A DNA stretch of 64,000 nucleotides from Ch67 sp041395845. GTDB lineage: Bacteria > Pseudomonadota > Gammaproteobacteria > Pseudomonadales > Ketobacteraceae. A program made the translations under genes and the position numbers. The DNA is taken from the NCBI GenBank assembly GCA_041395845.1, contig JAWKZS010000011.1, positions 1 through 64,000 on the forward strand, written 5' to 3'. Positions 52,444 through 60,937 of the stretch are shown here, piece by piece (the stretch's first letter is position 1; the number at the start of each line of letters is the position of its first letter). Below the pieces are notes generated by a model. It was given only the letters and a program-made list of their open reading frames with translations, was not told the origin of the DNA and searched no databases.

Positions 52444-53022
52444 ATGACTGCATCCCGCCCGCCTTCATCCAACCATGCCAGACTGGCCGGCAAGCTCGGC
52501 CTGATTGCAATCGGCATGTTCGTGTTCGCTGTCGGGGTGCTGCCACCGATGTATGACGCCATTTGCGAGATTACGGGGCTGAATGGCAAGACATCTGATA
52601 CAGCTGACTCTGCTGAAGAAGCGATTGTGCAGGAGGACCGTATCGTTACCGTGCAGTTCGTAGCGGATACCGATCCGGCCATGCCGTGGGATTTCACACC
52701 CAATGTCCGCAGCGTGAAAATCCATCCAGGCGAAATCAAACTGGTGGATTTTCATGTTCGCAACCGCGATAGCGAACGCATCGTGGGACAGGCAATTCCT
52801 TCTGTCACTCCGGCGGCGGCCACGCCTCATTTCAAAAAAACCGAATGTTTCTGTTTCACTCAGCAGGAACTGCAAGGCGGCGACAGCATGGACATGCCAC
52901 TGATTTTTTATGTGGATCCGGATCTGCCTAAAAACGTGTCGACCATCACCTTGTCGTATAAGCTTTTTAATATTACCGACAAGGCGAGTATTGACGGTCC
53001 GTCGGTTGCTGCCTATCCCTGA
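52444..53022 (+). CDS. ctaG: Cytochrome c oxidase assembly protein CtaG (Cox11 type)
   Basis: Copper chaperone (192 aa) delivering Cu to the CuB site of subunit I. One N-terminal transmembrane helix (about residues 16-36) and a periplasmic immunoglobulin-like domain with the Cu-binding CFCF motif in KKTECFCFTQQEL. It lies between ctaD and coxC, the usual place for Cox11. Confidence 0.94.
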   Translation: MTASRPPSSNHARLAGKLGLIAIGMFVFAVGVLPPMYDAICEITGLNGKTSDTADSAEEAIVQEDRIVTVQFVADTDPAMPWDFTPNVRSVKIHPGEIKLVDFHVRNRDSERIVGQAIPSVTPAAATPHFKKTECFCFTQQELQGGDSMDMPLIFYVDPDLPKNVSTITLSYKLFNITDKASIDGPSVAAYP

Positions 53023-53055
53023 TTTGCGCCTTCGATTTTAAAAAGGAGATCGAAC

Positions 53056-53949
53056 ATGGCAACAAAACCAACGCAGTATTACGTTCCTGAGCAAAGCCCG
53101 TGGCCGGTCATTACGGCTGTCGCGCTGTTTATCATGTTTTTCGGTGCTGCCAGTTTCATCCAGCAGGAAAGTGGTTCCGGACTGGTGCAGAATGAAGGCA
53201 GCTACGGCAAGCCAATGCTATTGGCGGGTTTGCTGGCAGTCTTCGCGATGATGTTTTTCTGGTTCCGTGACACGATCAAGGAAAGCCTTGCCCATCGCAA
53301 CAGCAGTCAGCTGGATGTGTCCTACCGCATGGGCATGATGTGGTTCATCTTTTCCGAAGTGATGTTCTTCGGTGCGTTCTTTGGCGCGCTGTTCTACGTC
53401 CGCATTCTCGCAGTGCCGTGGCTGGCAGGTGCCGGCGAAGAAGCCATGACCCACGAGCTTTTGTGGCCTAATTTCCAGGCTATGTGGCCTCTGACGGTAA
53501 CGCCTTCCGGTGAAACCACCCAGGCAATGCCAGCGTGGGGACTTCCTTTCATCAACACCATTCTGCTGGTGACCAGCAGCGTGACCCTGACCATCGCTCA
53601 CCATGCACTGCTTAACAATCAACGCGGCAAGCTGAAGCTCAACCTGTTTCTGACGCTGATTCTGGGCTTTTCGTTTCTGGCATTGCAGATCGAGGAATAC
53701 ATTCATGCCTACCAGGATCTGGGCCTGACGCTGGGTTCCGGCATCTATGGCTCTACGTTCTTCATGCTGACCGGATTTCACGGCATGCATGTCACCATCG
53801 GCGCAATCATGCTGACGGTGATGTTCATCCGCGTTCTGAAAGGTCACCTGACACCGGATAACCATTTCGCCTTCGAAGCGGCCGCGTGGTACTGGCACTT
53901 TGTGGACGTGGTGTGGCTGTTCCTGTTTGTGTGTGTTTACTGGTTGTAA
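53056..53949 (+). CDS. coxC: Cytochrome c oxidase subunit III
   Basis: Integral membrane subunit (297 aa, about seven helices) that stabilises the oxidase core. Conserved segments are MWFIFSEVMFFGAFFGALFYVR, FFMLTGFHGMHVTIGA and WYWHFVDVVWLFLFVCVYW at the C-terminus. A strong AAGGAGAT precedes the ATG. The reading frame is intact, in contrast to ctaD upstream. Confidence 0.96.
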   Translation: MATKPTQYYVPEQSPWPVITAVALFIMFFGAASFIQQESGSGLVQNEGSYGKPMLLAGLLAVFAMMFFWFRDTIKESLAHRNSSQLDVSYRMGMMWFIFSEVMFFGAFFGALFYVRILAVPWLAGAGEEAMTHELLWPNFQAMWPLTVTPSGETTQAMPAWGLPFINTILLVTSSVTLTIAHHALLNNQRGKLKLNLFLTLILGFSFLALQIEEYIHAYQDLGLTLGSGIYGSTFFMLTGFHGMHVTIGAIMLTVMFIRVLKGHLTPDNHFAFEAAAWYWHFVDVVWLFLFVCVYWL

Positions 53950-53972
53950 CGGGCAACATTAGAAAGGGATCG

Positions 53973-53993
53973 GAGCGGCCTTTCAGGCCGCTC
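53973..53993. terminator. Hairpin between convergent coxC and the DUF2909 gene
   Basis: Perfect eight-pair stem GAGCGGCC/GGCCGCTC (53973-53980, 53986-53993) with loop TTTCA. Neither side has a good U-tract, so it may be a weak bidirectional terminator. Confidence 0.45.
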
Positions 53994-54012
53994 TTCACGC
54001 AAAGACTGGCAG

Positions 54013-54264
54013 TTATCGAATTTGGCTTTGCTCAACGGCTGCGTTCGAATCCGGTGCGGCCGGCAAGCCATGGGGATTGATCCAGCCCATCAGCATGGCA
54101 ATACCCAGCAGGATCAGCAGCAGGACGGAAAATCCGACACGCACCGCCAGAAAGCGTACGGTTTTCTGCTTGTCGCCGTCCTTGTTTCGCACCAGTGTTC
54201 GTAGTGCACTGAACAGGCTGACAATAATCACAAGCAGTACAAAAATGATAAAAAACTTGAACAT
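54013..54264 (-). CDS. DUF2909 family twin-transmembrane protein
   Basis: Small membrane protein of 83 residues with two hydrophobic helices (about 3-20 and 43-62) joined by a basic cytoplasmic-type loop (RTLVRNKDGDKQK). It matches DUF2909, a family found on the opposite strand between coxC and the SURF1 gene in many gammaproteobacteria, as here. Function is unknown; a link to oxidase assembly is inferred only from position. Confidence 0.8.
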   Translation of the reverse strand: MFKFFIIFVLLVIIVSLFSALRTLVRNKDGDKQKTVRFLAVRVGFSVLLLILLGIAMLMGWINPHGLPAAPDSNAAVEQSQIR

Positions 54265-54324
54265 GCCAGCAGGCTCCCGCGGTTATGGTGTGGGCAGTAT
54301 AAACCAGATTTTCCGGCGGCGACT

Positions 54325-55074
54325 GTGCTGAATGCGCGTGTTTTTCCCACCGGTCTGCGTGCGGGCCCCTTCCTGTTCAGTCCGACCTGGATTCCGACGA
54401 TCGCCACTGCACTGATGGCAATACTGCTGTTCAAGCTGGGCTTGTGGCAGCTGGATCGCGCCCATTTCAAGCAAGCCGTGCTCGACCGCATGGAACAGCG
54501 CGCGGACAGCAACCCCTATGATCTGAACGAGCTGCTGCGGATGAACGCAGACATCAACGATTATCCGGTTCGCTTGCAGGGACGTTTTCTTAACGACTTC
54601 AACCTGCTGCTGGATAATCGCCCGCACCAACAGATTCCCGGTTACGAAGTTCTCACCCCGTTACTGGTGGACAATCATATCGTGCTGGTGAATCGTGGCT
54701 GGATTGCCCAGGGTGCAGACCGTGGCACGCCTCCACTCATTCCTGCGCTGGAAGGCGAGATGACCGTGACTGGCCGCAGCCAGGTTCCCAACCCGGATTT
54801 TTTTGTCCTGAAAGAAGACGATTACACACGGATTTCCTGGCCTTTTCTGATTCAGAAAATAGACCTTGAAAAATCGGCGCCACTGTTTGATTATCCAATG
54901 GCGCCTTTTATTTTGCGCCTCGATCCTGATCCCGCATCAGGATTCATTCGGGAGTGGCACAGTCACTTCATGGGGCCGGAAAAACATTACGGTTATGCAG
55001 TGCAATGGTTTGGGTTGTTCGCTGCATTACTGATGATCTATGTGGTGGTCAACAGCCACCGTGTTCTTCGCTGA
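54325..55074 (+). CDS. SURF1 family oxidase assembly protein
   Basis: Inner-membrane protein (249 aa) assisting heme a insertion into oxidase subunit I. Two transmembrane helices near the ends flank a periplasmic domain with the SURF1 pattern (GLWQLDRAHFKQAVLD, YPVRLQGRF, LLLDNRPHQQIPGYEVLTPL, VLVNRGWIAQG, HYGYAVQWFGL). The likely start is a GTG at 54325; the exact N-terminus is uncertain. Next to the SCO-like gene and ctaA. Confidence 0.92.
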   Translation: MLNARVFPTGLRAGPFLFSPTWIPTIATALMAILLFKLGLWQLDRAHFKQAVLDRMEQRADSNPYDLNELLRMNADINDYPVRLQGRFLNDFNLLLDNRPHQQIPGYEVLTPLLVDNHIVLVNRGWIAQGADRGTPPLIPALEGEMTVTGRSQVPNPDFFVLKEDDYTRISWPFLIQKIDLEKSAPLFDYPMAPFILRLDPDPASGFIREWHSHFMGPEKHYGYAVQWFGLFAALLMIYVVVNSHRVLR

Positions 55075-55098
55075 CAATAACAACAAGAAGTACTGAAC

Positions 55099-55752
55099 AT
55101 GGATATGTCGCAGACGGTAACCACTGGCAACACGATCAATCGCTCCAATCGCAACGCCCTGCTGCTGACGGCAGCCATCTTCATCGTTCCCGTGATCGTG
55201 GCCTACACCCTGCTGAAAACCGGCTGGTATGCCGCAGCGGGCACGTCCAATCGTGGTGCACTGATTGATCCGCCCATCGAATTCGACCAGCTGGCGCTGC
55301 GCGACCTGCAGCAGCAACTGATTCCGGCAGAACAGTTCCGCAAGAAATGGTGGATCATGTATGTGGTGCCGGATGTCTGCGATAGTGCCTGTAAAAACAG
55401 TCTGTACCTGATGCGTCAGACCCATCAGGCCCTGGGGCCGGAACAGCCGCGCGTGGCCGAACTGATTGTCATGCCGCAGCAGGTCGATGCCGCGCTTGCG
55501 CAGTGGTTGACAAAGGAATTTCCCACGGCATTGCAAACGACAGCAGATGCCGCGCTAGTGAATCAGGTGCTGCAACCGGTGCTGGCAAGCAATGATGCGC
55601 CGAGCCGCGCTGGCCATCTGTATCTGGTGGACACCATGGGTGCCATCTTCATGCACTACCCATCTTACGCTGATGAACAGGAATCCATCCTGAAAGGTCG
55701 CAATCTGCTGAAGGATCTGCAGCGGGTTCTGAAACTGTCGAAGATCGGGTGA
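55099..55752 (+). CDS. SCO1/SenC-like membrane-anchored oxidase assembly protein
   Basis: Bitopic protein of 217 residues: one N-terminal transmembrane helix (about 22-42) and a periplasmic thioredoxin-like domain. A Cys-x3-Cys motif (VCDSAC) and a histidine before YLVDTMGAIF correspond to the copper ligands of SCO proteins, though overall similarity is weak. Divergent SCO-like proteins are usual between the SURF1 and ctaA genes. A role in CuA/CuB metallation is inference from motif and context. Confidence 0.78.
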   Translation: MDMSQTVTTGNTINRSNRNALLLTAAIFIVPVIVAYTLLKTGWYAAAGTSNRGALIDPPIEFDQLALRDLQQQLIPAEQFRKKWWIMYVVPDVCDSACKNSLYLMRQTHQALGPEQPRVAELIVMPQQVDAALAQWLTKEFPTALQTTADAALVNQVLQPVLASNDAPSRAGHLYLVDTMGAIFMHYPSYADEQESILKGRNLLKDLQRVLKLSKIG

Positions 55753-55756
55753 GCGC

Positions 55757-56767
55757 ATGTGGATGAAACGCCTGACCATTTTCGCCGTACTGCTGGCCTG
55801 TTGCGTGGTCGCGCTGGGCGCCTATACCCGGCTGAAAGATGCCGGGCTGGGCTGCCCTGACTGGCCCGGTTGTTATGGCCACCTTACCGTGCCCAAATCG
55901 GCGGAAGCGCTGGAACGCGCCAATATGAATTACCCCGAGCGCCCGGTTGAACCACACAAAGCCTGGCCGGAAATGATTCACCGGTATTTTGCCAGCACAC
56001 TGGGAATGGTGATCATCGCCATTGTGGTGCTGGCATTCCGCCAACGCAAAGTCGTTCCGACAACGCCACTCAAACTTCCGCTGGCCTTGCTGGCACTGGT
56101 TATTTTCCAGGGGCTGCTCGGTATGTGGACGGTGACGCTTGGACTGTTTCCCACGGTCGTCATGGCGCACCTGCTGGGTGGATTCACGACGCTCTGCCTG
56201 CTCTTCCTGCTGGCATTACGACTGCATCGACCTGCACCGGCTGATGCAGCGCAACCGTCGCCGATGCTCAAGTGGGGGTTCGCCGGCATGGTCATTCTCG
56301 CCCTGCAGATTGCGCTGGGAGGCTGGACCGCTGCCAATTATGCCGCCACCATCTGCCGCGACCTGCCCATCTGTCAGGCGGGCTGGTCACAGCATGTGAA
56401 TTTCCAGGATGCCTTCCAGTTCTGGGGGCATGGAGTCGATGATTACGAGTATGCAACCCACATCGGCCCGGACGCCAAGATCACCATTCATGTCACCCAC
56501 CGCATTGGTGCCATCATCACGACGCTGTATCTGACGTCGTTATTTGTATGGCTGTGGCGCCGTAATGATATCAACCGCGAAACCAAACAGGTGGCCGCTC
56601 TGGCCGCTGGAATATTGTGTCTGCAAGTCGGACTTGGTATCAGCAATGTGGTATTCGAATTGCCACTGCTGGTGGCAGTCGCCCACAACGGCGTCGCCGC
56701 CCTGCTGATGCTGAGCCTGATTATGTTGAACTTCAGCCTGTACCGGACCAGGAGGACTGCAAGATGA
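55757..56767 (+). CDS. ctaA: Heme A synthase (COX15/CtaA)
   Basis: Oxidises heme O to heme A for the oxidase (336 aa, eight membrane helices). The N-terminal ACCVVALGAYTRLKDAGLGCPDWPGCYG, with the paired cysteines, is typical. Conserved histidines appear in EMIHRYFAS, MAHLLGGF, HVTHRIGA and VAHNGVAAL. It overlaps ctaB by 4 bases (ATGA). Confidence 0.95.
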   Translation: MWMKRLTIFAVLLACCVVALGAYTRLKDAGLGCPDWPGCYGHLTVPKSAEALERANMNYPERPVEPHKAWPEMIHRYFASTLGMVIIAIVVLAFRQRKVVPTTPLKLPLALLALVIFQGLLGMWTVTLGLFPTVVMAHLLGGFTTLCLLFLLALRLHRPAPADAAQPSPMLKWGFAGMVILALQIALGGWTAANYAATICRDLPICQAGWSQHVNFQDAFQFWGHGVDDYEYATHIGPDAKITIHVTHRIGAIITTLYLTSLFVWLWRRNDINRETKQVAALAAGILCLQVGLGISNVVFELPLLVAVAHNGVAALLMLSLIMLNFSLYRTRRTAR

Positions 56768-57690
56768 GTCGCGCTGCAACCACACAACAGGATTCCATTC
56801 AGACCACCACCGTCAAACCACACTGGCGCGATTATCTTGAACTGACGAAACCGCGGGTGGTGATGCTGTTAATGCTGACAGCGATCGTGGGCATGTTCAT
56901 GGCAACACCTGACATGGTACCGCTGAATGTACTGTTGCTGGGCTCATTGGGTATGGCCTTTGCCATGGGCGCCGCTGCTGCGGTGAATCATGTGGTGGAT
57001 CAGCGCATCGACGCCATCATGGCACGCACCGGCAATCGCCCGATCGTGCAGGGCAAGATCAGCCCACAGCGGGCGCTGCTGTTTGCTGCGGCGCTTTCCG
57101 TTGCATCGATGTTCATCCTGTCATTCTTCATCAATCCGCTGACCGCCTTTCTTACCCTGTTTGGCATCGTCGGATACGCCTTCATCTACACGCTGTATCT
57201 GAAACGGGCCACGCCCCAAAATATCGTGATTGGCGGTCTGGCCGGTGCGATTCCGCCGCTGCTGGGCTGGACCGCAGTAACCAACCAGATTGATCCCCAT
57301 GCGCTGCTGCTGGTACTGATCGTGTTTGTATGGACGCCTCCGCACTTCTGGGCACTGGCCATTCACCGCAGGGATGACTACGCCAAGGCTGGAATTCCGA
57401 TGCTGCCGGTCACCCATGGCATCGACTACACGAAATCGTCGGTATTGCACTACACCCTGCTGCTGGCCGTCTGTACCTTGCTTCCGTATCTGTCGGGCAT
57501 GAGCGGGCTGATCTATCTGTCCTGTGCGCTGGTGTTGAATGCCATTTTCATCGTGTATGCCGTGAAACTGAAATTCGGCAACATCCCCGGCATCGCCATG
57601 AAGACGTTTGGCTATTCAATTGTCTATCTGATGCTGCTGTTCATAGCGCTATTGGTGGATCATTATTTCAAGTTCGTACTGATAGGCTGA
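56764..57690 (+). CDS. ctaB: Protoheme IX farnesyltransferase (heme O synthase)
   Basis: Membrane prenyltransferase (308 aa) converting heme B to heme O, the substrate of CtaA. The first Asp-rich motif NHVVDQRIDAIMARTGNRPI and the second, WTPPHFWALAIHRRDDYAKAGIPM, are diagnostic. The frame is open upstream through ctaA, but the ATG at 56764 overlapping the ctaA stop gives the normal length. Last gene of the oxidase block. Confidence 0.96.
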   Translation: MSRAATTQQDSIQTTTVKPHWRDYLELTKPRVVMLLMLTAIVGMFMATPDMVPLNVLLLGSLGMAFAMGAAAAVNHVVDQRIDAIMARTGNRPIVQGKISPQRALLFAAALSVASMFILSFFINPLTAFLTLFGIVGYAFIYTLYLKRATPQNIVIGGLAGAIPPLLGWTAVTNQIDPHALLLVLIVFVWTPPHFWALAIHRRDDYAKAGIPMLPVTHGIDYTKSSVLHYTLLLAVCTLLPYLSGMSGLIYLSCALVLNAIFIVYAVKLKFGNIPGIAMKTFGYSIVYLMLLFIALLVDHYFKFVLIG

Positions 57691-57707
57691 CAGAGCCCAC
57701 CTTCACA

Positions 57708-57727
57708 GGTTGTCACGGATGACAACC
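57708..57727. repeat. Inverted repeat between ctaB and the autotransporter gene
   Basis: Perfect eight-base arms GGTTGTCA and TGACAACC separated by CGGA. No T-run follows, so it is more like an operator or mRNA hairpin than a terminator; its centre is about 150 bases before the next start codon. Confidence 0.5.
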
Positions 57728-57869
57728 AATCGTCACAAACGCCACCTTGCACCCCGGTGACCAGCCGTTAGAATGGCCCCCGCAACACCTGATCACCGGG
57801 ATTGTGGACGGGTCACGTTCTCTGCCACGCCCCACTGCATAACCTAATTTGTTTTCTCTAGGGACCGTC

Positions 57870-59216
57870 ATGCGTCGTATTCTGCCCACCTGCACCTCTT
57901 TCGCCTGCCTGGCCATGGGCGCCAGCAGTCTGCTGATTCACCTGCCTGCCCAGGCTGCTACTGACAGCGCAACCGGACTGCTGCAGGATCTGGAACAAGC
58001 CTGCATTCCGCTGAACGAAGATGCAGGATTCGGAAATGATTTCCCGGTGGACGGAGCGAGCGCAGCGCCGCTGCTGCTGGCCCGCAGCCTGAGCGCATCC
58101 CCTGACAGCACGCTGTGCAGCAACGTCAACAGCGAACTCAGCGATATCGACGAGATGAACGGGAATGATCCTGCGGCCCTGAGCGCTGCCCGCGCCGCCT
58201 TCGCAGCCGAAATCACACCGGACGAAGTGCCCGCCATGTACACCTCACTGGTGCAGCTGAGCGCCGACCAGATCCGCAATGTCAGCCATCACCTGCGGGG
58301 CCGCCGCCAGGCCAACTCAGGCGATAGCGCAGACACCGCCGCCATCAACGGCCTCAATGGCTACATTGGTGGCACAGCCGGCGAACAACCCAGTCGCTTC
58401 AGCGTGTTTGTCGATGGTGCCAAGATCGATGGCAACCAGGACCAGAGCGCGTTTGAAGTCGGCTACGATCTGGAAACCGACCATTTCACCGTGGGTGTGG
58501 ATTACCGCATCAGCGCCGATCTGATCGCCGGTTTTGCCTACGGCAAAAGTGACACCACCCTGGAATACAGCGAAGCGCCGAACCAGACCGACAACACCAC
58601 CGACCATTACATCGTCTACAGCAGCTGGTATCGCGACAACTTTGCCGTCGACACCCTCATTGCTCACGCCACCGGCGAATTCGACACCGAGCGCGCCGTC
58701 GTGGGGACCACCGCCCTGGGTAGCACCGACAACAAGATCACCTATGCCAGCCTGGCCGGCTCCTATGACTTTGTTGATGGCGCGCTGACGTACGGCACCT
58801 TCGCCAGTTTTGATTATCTGGAGGGCGAAATCGACGCCTTTGAAGAGACCAATGGTGGCGGCTGGGCCGTAGCGTTCGCCAAACAGGACGTGAAATCCCA
58901 GATCTATGCCATGGGCGCCCACGCCAACTACGTCGTCAGCTTCGGCTGGGGCGTGCTGATTCCCCATGTCCGCGCAGAATGGCGCACCGAACTGGAAGAC
59001 GGCCGTGATTTCATCGTCGGCCGTTTCGTGGAAGATCCCACCAGCAGCTTCACGCTGGGAGCCGATGATCCGGACAGCAACTGGTATCAGGCCAGCGCCG
59101 GTGTTTCTGCCCAACTGCCCCACGGCATTGCGCTGTTTGTGGATTACGAAGAAATCTTTGAATACGACGACACCGACCTGAGCAGCGTCACCGCCGGTGT
59201 GCGCTGGGAACTGTAA
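57870..59216 (+). CDS. Autotransporter-type outer-membrane beta-barrel protein with short passenger
   Basis: Outer-membrane protein of 448 residues. A signal peptide (cleavage after LPAQA, residue 30) is followed by a passenger of only ~150 residues with Ala/Asp-rich helices (ALSAARAAFAAEITPDEVPAMYTSLVQLSADQIRNVS). Then comes an autotransporter-like barrel of about 260 residues (SRFSVFVDGAKIDGNQDQ ... VDYRISADLIAGFAYGKSDTTLEYS) ending in the barrel signature VTAGVRWEL. No adhesin repeats or protease triad are visible. Function unknown. The ATG at 57870 gives the signal peptide. A terminator follows. Confidence 0.8.
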   Translation: MRRILPTCTSFACLAMGASSLLIHLPAQAATDSATGLLQDLEQACIPLNEDAGFGNDFPVDGASAAPLLLARSLSASPDSTLCSNVNSELSDIDEMNGNDPAALSAARAAFAAEITPDEVPAMYTSLVQLSADQIRNVSHHLRGRRQANSGDSADTAAINGLNGYIGGTAGEQPSRFSVFVDGAKIDGNQDQSAFEVGYDLETDHFTVGVDYRISADLIAGFAYGKSDTTLEYSEAPNQTDNTTDHYIVYSSWYRDNFAVDTLIAHATGEFDTERAVVGTTALGSTDNKITYASLAGSYDFVDGALTYGTFASFDYLEGEIDAFEETNGGGWAVAFAKQDVKSQIYAMGAHANYVVSFGWGVLIPHVRAEWRTELEDGRDFIVGRFVEDPTSSFTLGADDPDSNWYQASAGVSAQLPHGIALFVDYEEIFEYDDTDLSSVTAGVRWEL

Positions 59217-59228
59217 TCGACCTCTCCG

Positions 59229-59253
59229 GGCCGCCTGCTGGCGGCCTTTTTTT
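59229..59253 (+). terminator. Rho-independent terminator of the autotransporter-like gene
   Basis: Perfect seven-pair stem GGCCGCC/GGCGGCC (59229-59235, 59240-59246), tetraloop TGCT, then seven T. Confidence 0.92.
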
Positions 59254-59385
59254 GCCTCCCGAATTTTTCACGCAACCCGCTGATTCCAGGCCTGTTTAAC
59301 GGGTTTTCGCCCGCTGCCGCACAATCCATCCAGTTGCAGAAATCCCGATCCGGGGCTAACAAGAAAGATACCCCTGTGATTTTTG

Positions 59386-59721
59386 ATGGCGGATTGTCAC
59401 ATGTTCAGCGCGGACGAGGAGCCCCGGCGGGAGTTCCAGTATTTCAACGAAGACGGTGTTTTCATTGGCAAAAGCGAAGGCACCCAGCCGGACGAGCACC
59501 TGTTCCGGCAGGCCCACTATGTTTTCGACAGCAATAACGACACGGTGAAGAATCGGGATCTGCTGATCATCATGCAGCGGCGACTGAAGAACCTGCGCGC
59601 GACGCTGATCAAGGTACCGATCCAGCAGATGGACCAGATCATGGAAATCAACCGGCAGATTCGCGAACTGGAACAGAATATTGCCGAGCAGGAACAGCGG
59701 GATCTGAAAGAGGCAAGTTAA
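59386..59721 (+). CDS. Hypothetical protein with C-terminal coiled coil
   Basis: I do not recognise this 111-residue cytoplasmic protein. The first part is acidic and aromatic (EFQYFNEDGVFIGKSEG). The second half is a long charged helix (LIIMQRRLKNLRATLIK ... MEINRQIRELEQNIAEQEQRDLK), likely a coiled coil. Starts at 59386 or at the ATG at 59401 are both possible, neither with a strong ribosome site. It runs toward the acyl-CoA dehydrogenase genes (convergent) and shares the intervening hairpin. Confidence 0.6.
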   Translation: MADCHMFSADEEPRREFQYFNEDGVFIGKSEGTQPDEHLFRQAHYVFDSNNDTVKNRDLLIIMQRRLKNLRATLIKVPIQQMDQIMEINRQIRELEQNIAEQEQRDLKEAS

Positions 59722-59769
59722 AAAAAGGCCCTTTCCGGGAGCCACCGTTGCCGGTGTGCGGAAAGAGCC
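59721..59769 (-). terminator. Terminator of the acyl-CoA dehydrogenase operon
   Basis: Outer arms CGGAAAGAGCC and GGCCCTTTCCG (59759-59769, 59727-59737, one mismatch) enclose a second small stem CACCG/CGGTG. On the minus strand the stem is followed by seven T. Confidence 0.85.
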
Positions 59770-59796
59770 AAATTGGCCGTCTGGCCCACTGCAAAA

Positions 59797-60927
59797 TCAT
59801 GCCACCCGGGTATAGCGCTCCAGGTGGTAATCCACATTGCCGAAAAGGGCATCGAACGCGGTGACGCGCTTGAAGTAATAGCCCACGTTCAATTCATCCG
59901 TCATACCCATGCCGCCGTGCAGCTGGATCGCTTCCTGGCCCACCTTGCGGCTGGCCTTGCCGATCTGCACCTTGGCGGCTGAAATCGCCTTGCGCGCAGC
60001 GTCACGGCCTTCCAGTGCCCGCAGCGCCGCCATGTAGATCATGGACTTGCTCTGCTCGTGAGCGATAAACATGTCCACCATGCGGAACTGCAGCACCTGG
60101 AACTTGCCGATCGGCATGCCGAACTGCTTGCGGGTCTTGGTGTACTCCACGGTGGTCTTGTACATCACTTCCATGGCGCCCACTGCTTCTGCACACAGGG
60201 CCAGGGTCGCTTCGTCGATCACGGTTTCCACGGCGGTGTAGGCTGCGCCTTCAGCACCCAGCAGATTGGCTGCCGGTACCCGCACATTGCTGAAGCGGAT
60301 ATCCGCTGCGCGCAGGCCATCCACGGTCGGATAGACCGTACGTTCCACACCAGCGGCGTCCGCATCGACCACAAACACACTGATACCGTCGGCAGCATCC
60401 TGCGCACCGGATGTGCGCGCTGTCACCAGCAACTTGTCGGCGGCGTGGCCGTTCAGGACGACAATTTTCTCACCATTGATGACATAGTCGTTACCGTCAC
60501 GGCGGGCAGTGGTCGCCACGATGGCCGGATTATTGCGGGCCACCCGTTCGTTACTGGCCAGCGCCAGCTGCAACTCACCCTGAATGACAGCAGACAGCAG
60601 CGCTTCCTTCTGTGTCGCGTTGCCCAGCAGTTCGATCAGACGGCCACCCAGAATCAGGGTCGGTATCAGTGGCTCCACCACCATCGCCTTGCCAAACTGT
60701 TCGTGCATCAGCATCAGATCAACCGTGCTGCCACCAAAGCCGCCGTTGTCTGCCGAAAACGGCACGCTCAGCCAGCCCAGCTCCGCATACATTTTCCAGT
60801 TGTCGCGGCTGAAACCCAGTTCGGATTTCGCCAGCTTGCGCCGCACATCGAACGCATAGTCGTTCTGCAGGAATTTGCCGATGGAATCCACCAGCATCTG
60901 CTGCTCTTCGCTCAGATCGAAATTCAT
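59797..60927 (-). CDS. Acyl-CoA dehydrogenase family protein, second gene of a pair
   Basis: Flavoprotein of 376 residues with the three ACAD domains: N-terminal helices (DLSEEQQMLVDSIGKFLQNDY), a beta middle domain (YVINGEKIVVLNGHAADKLLVTAR) and C-terminal helices (KQFGMPIGKFQVLQFRMVDM, AIQLHGGMGMTDELNVGYYFKR). The usual YEGT motif bearing the catalytic Glu near the C-terminus is absent; the end reads ALFGNVDYHLERY. Together with the partner gene 10 bases upstream this suggests a hetero-oligomeric dehydrogenase as known for steroid side-chain degradation. Substrate is not determinable here. The ATG at 60927 matches family starts. Confidence 0.88.
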   Translation of the reverse strand: MNFDLSEEQQMLVDSIGKFLQNDYAFDVRRKLAKSELGFSRDNWKMYAELGWLSVPFSADNGGFGGSTVDLMLMHEQFGKAMVVEPLIPTLILGGRLIELLGNATQKEALLSAVIQGELQLALASNERVARNNPAIVATTARRDGNDYVINGEKIVVLNGHAADKLLVTARTSGAQDAADGISVFVVDADAAGVERTVYPTVDGLRAADIRFSNVRVPAANLLGAEGAAYTAVETVIDEATLALCAEAVGAMEVMYKTTVEYTKTRKQFGMPIGKFQVLQFRMVDMFIAHEQSKSMIYMAALRALEGRDAARKAISAAKVQIGKASRKVGQEAIQLHGGMGMTDELNVGYYFKRVTAFDALFGNVDYHLERYTRVA

Positions 60928-60937
60928 CGTCGCCCCC

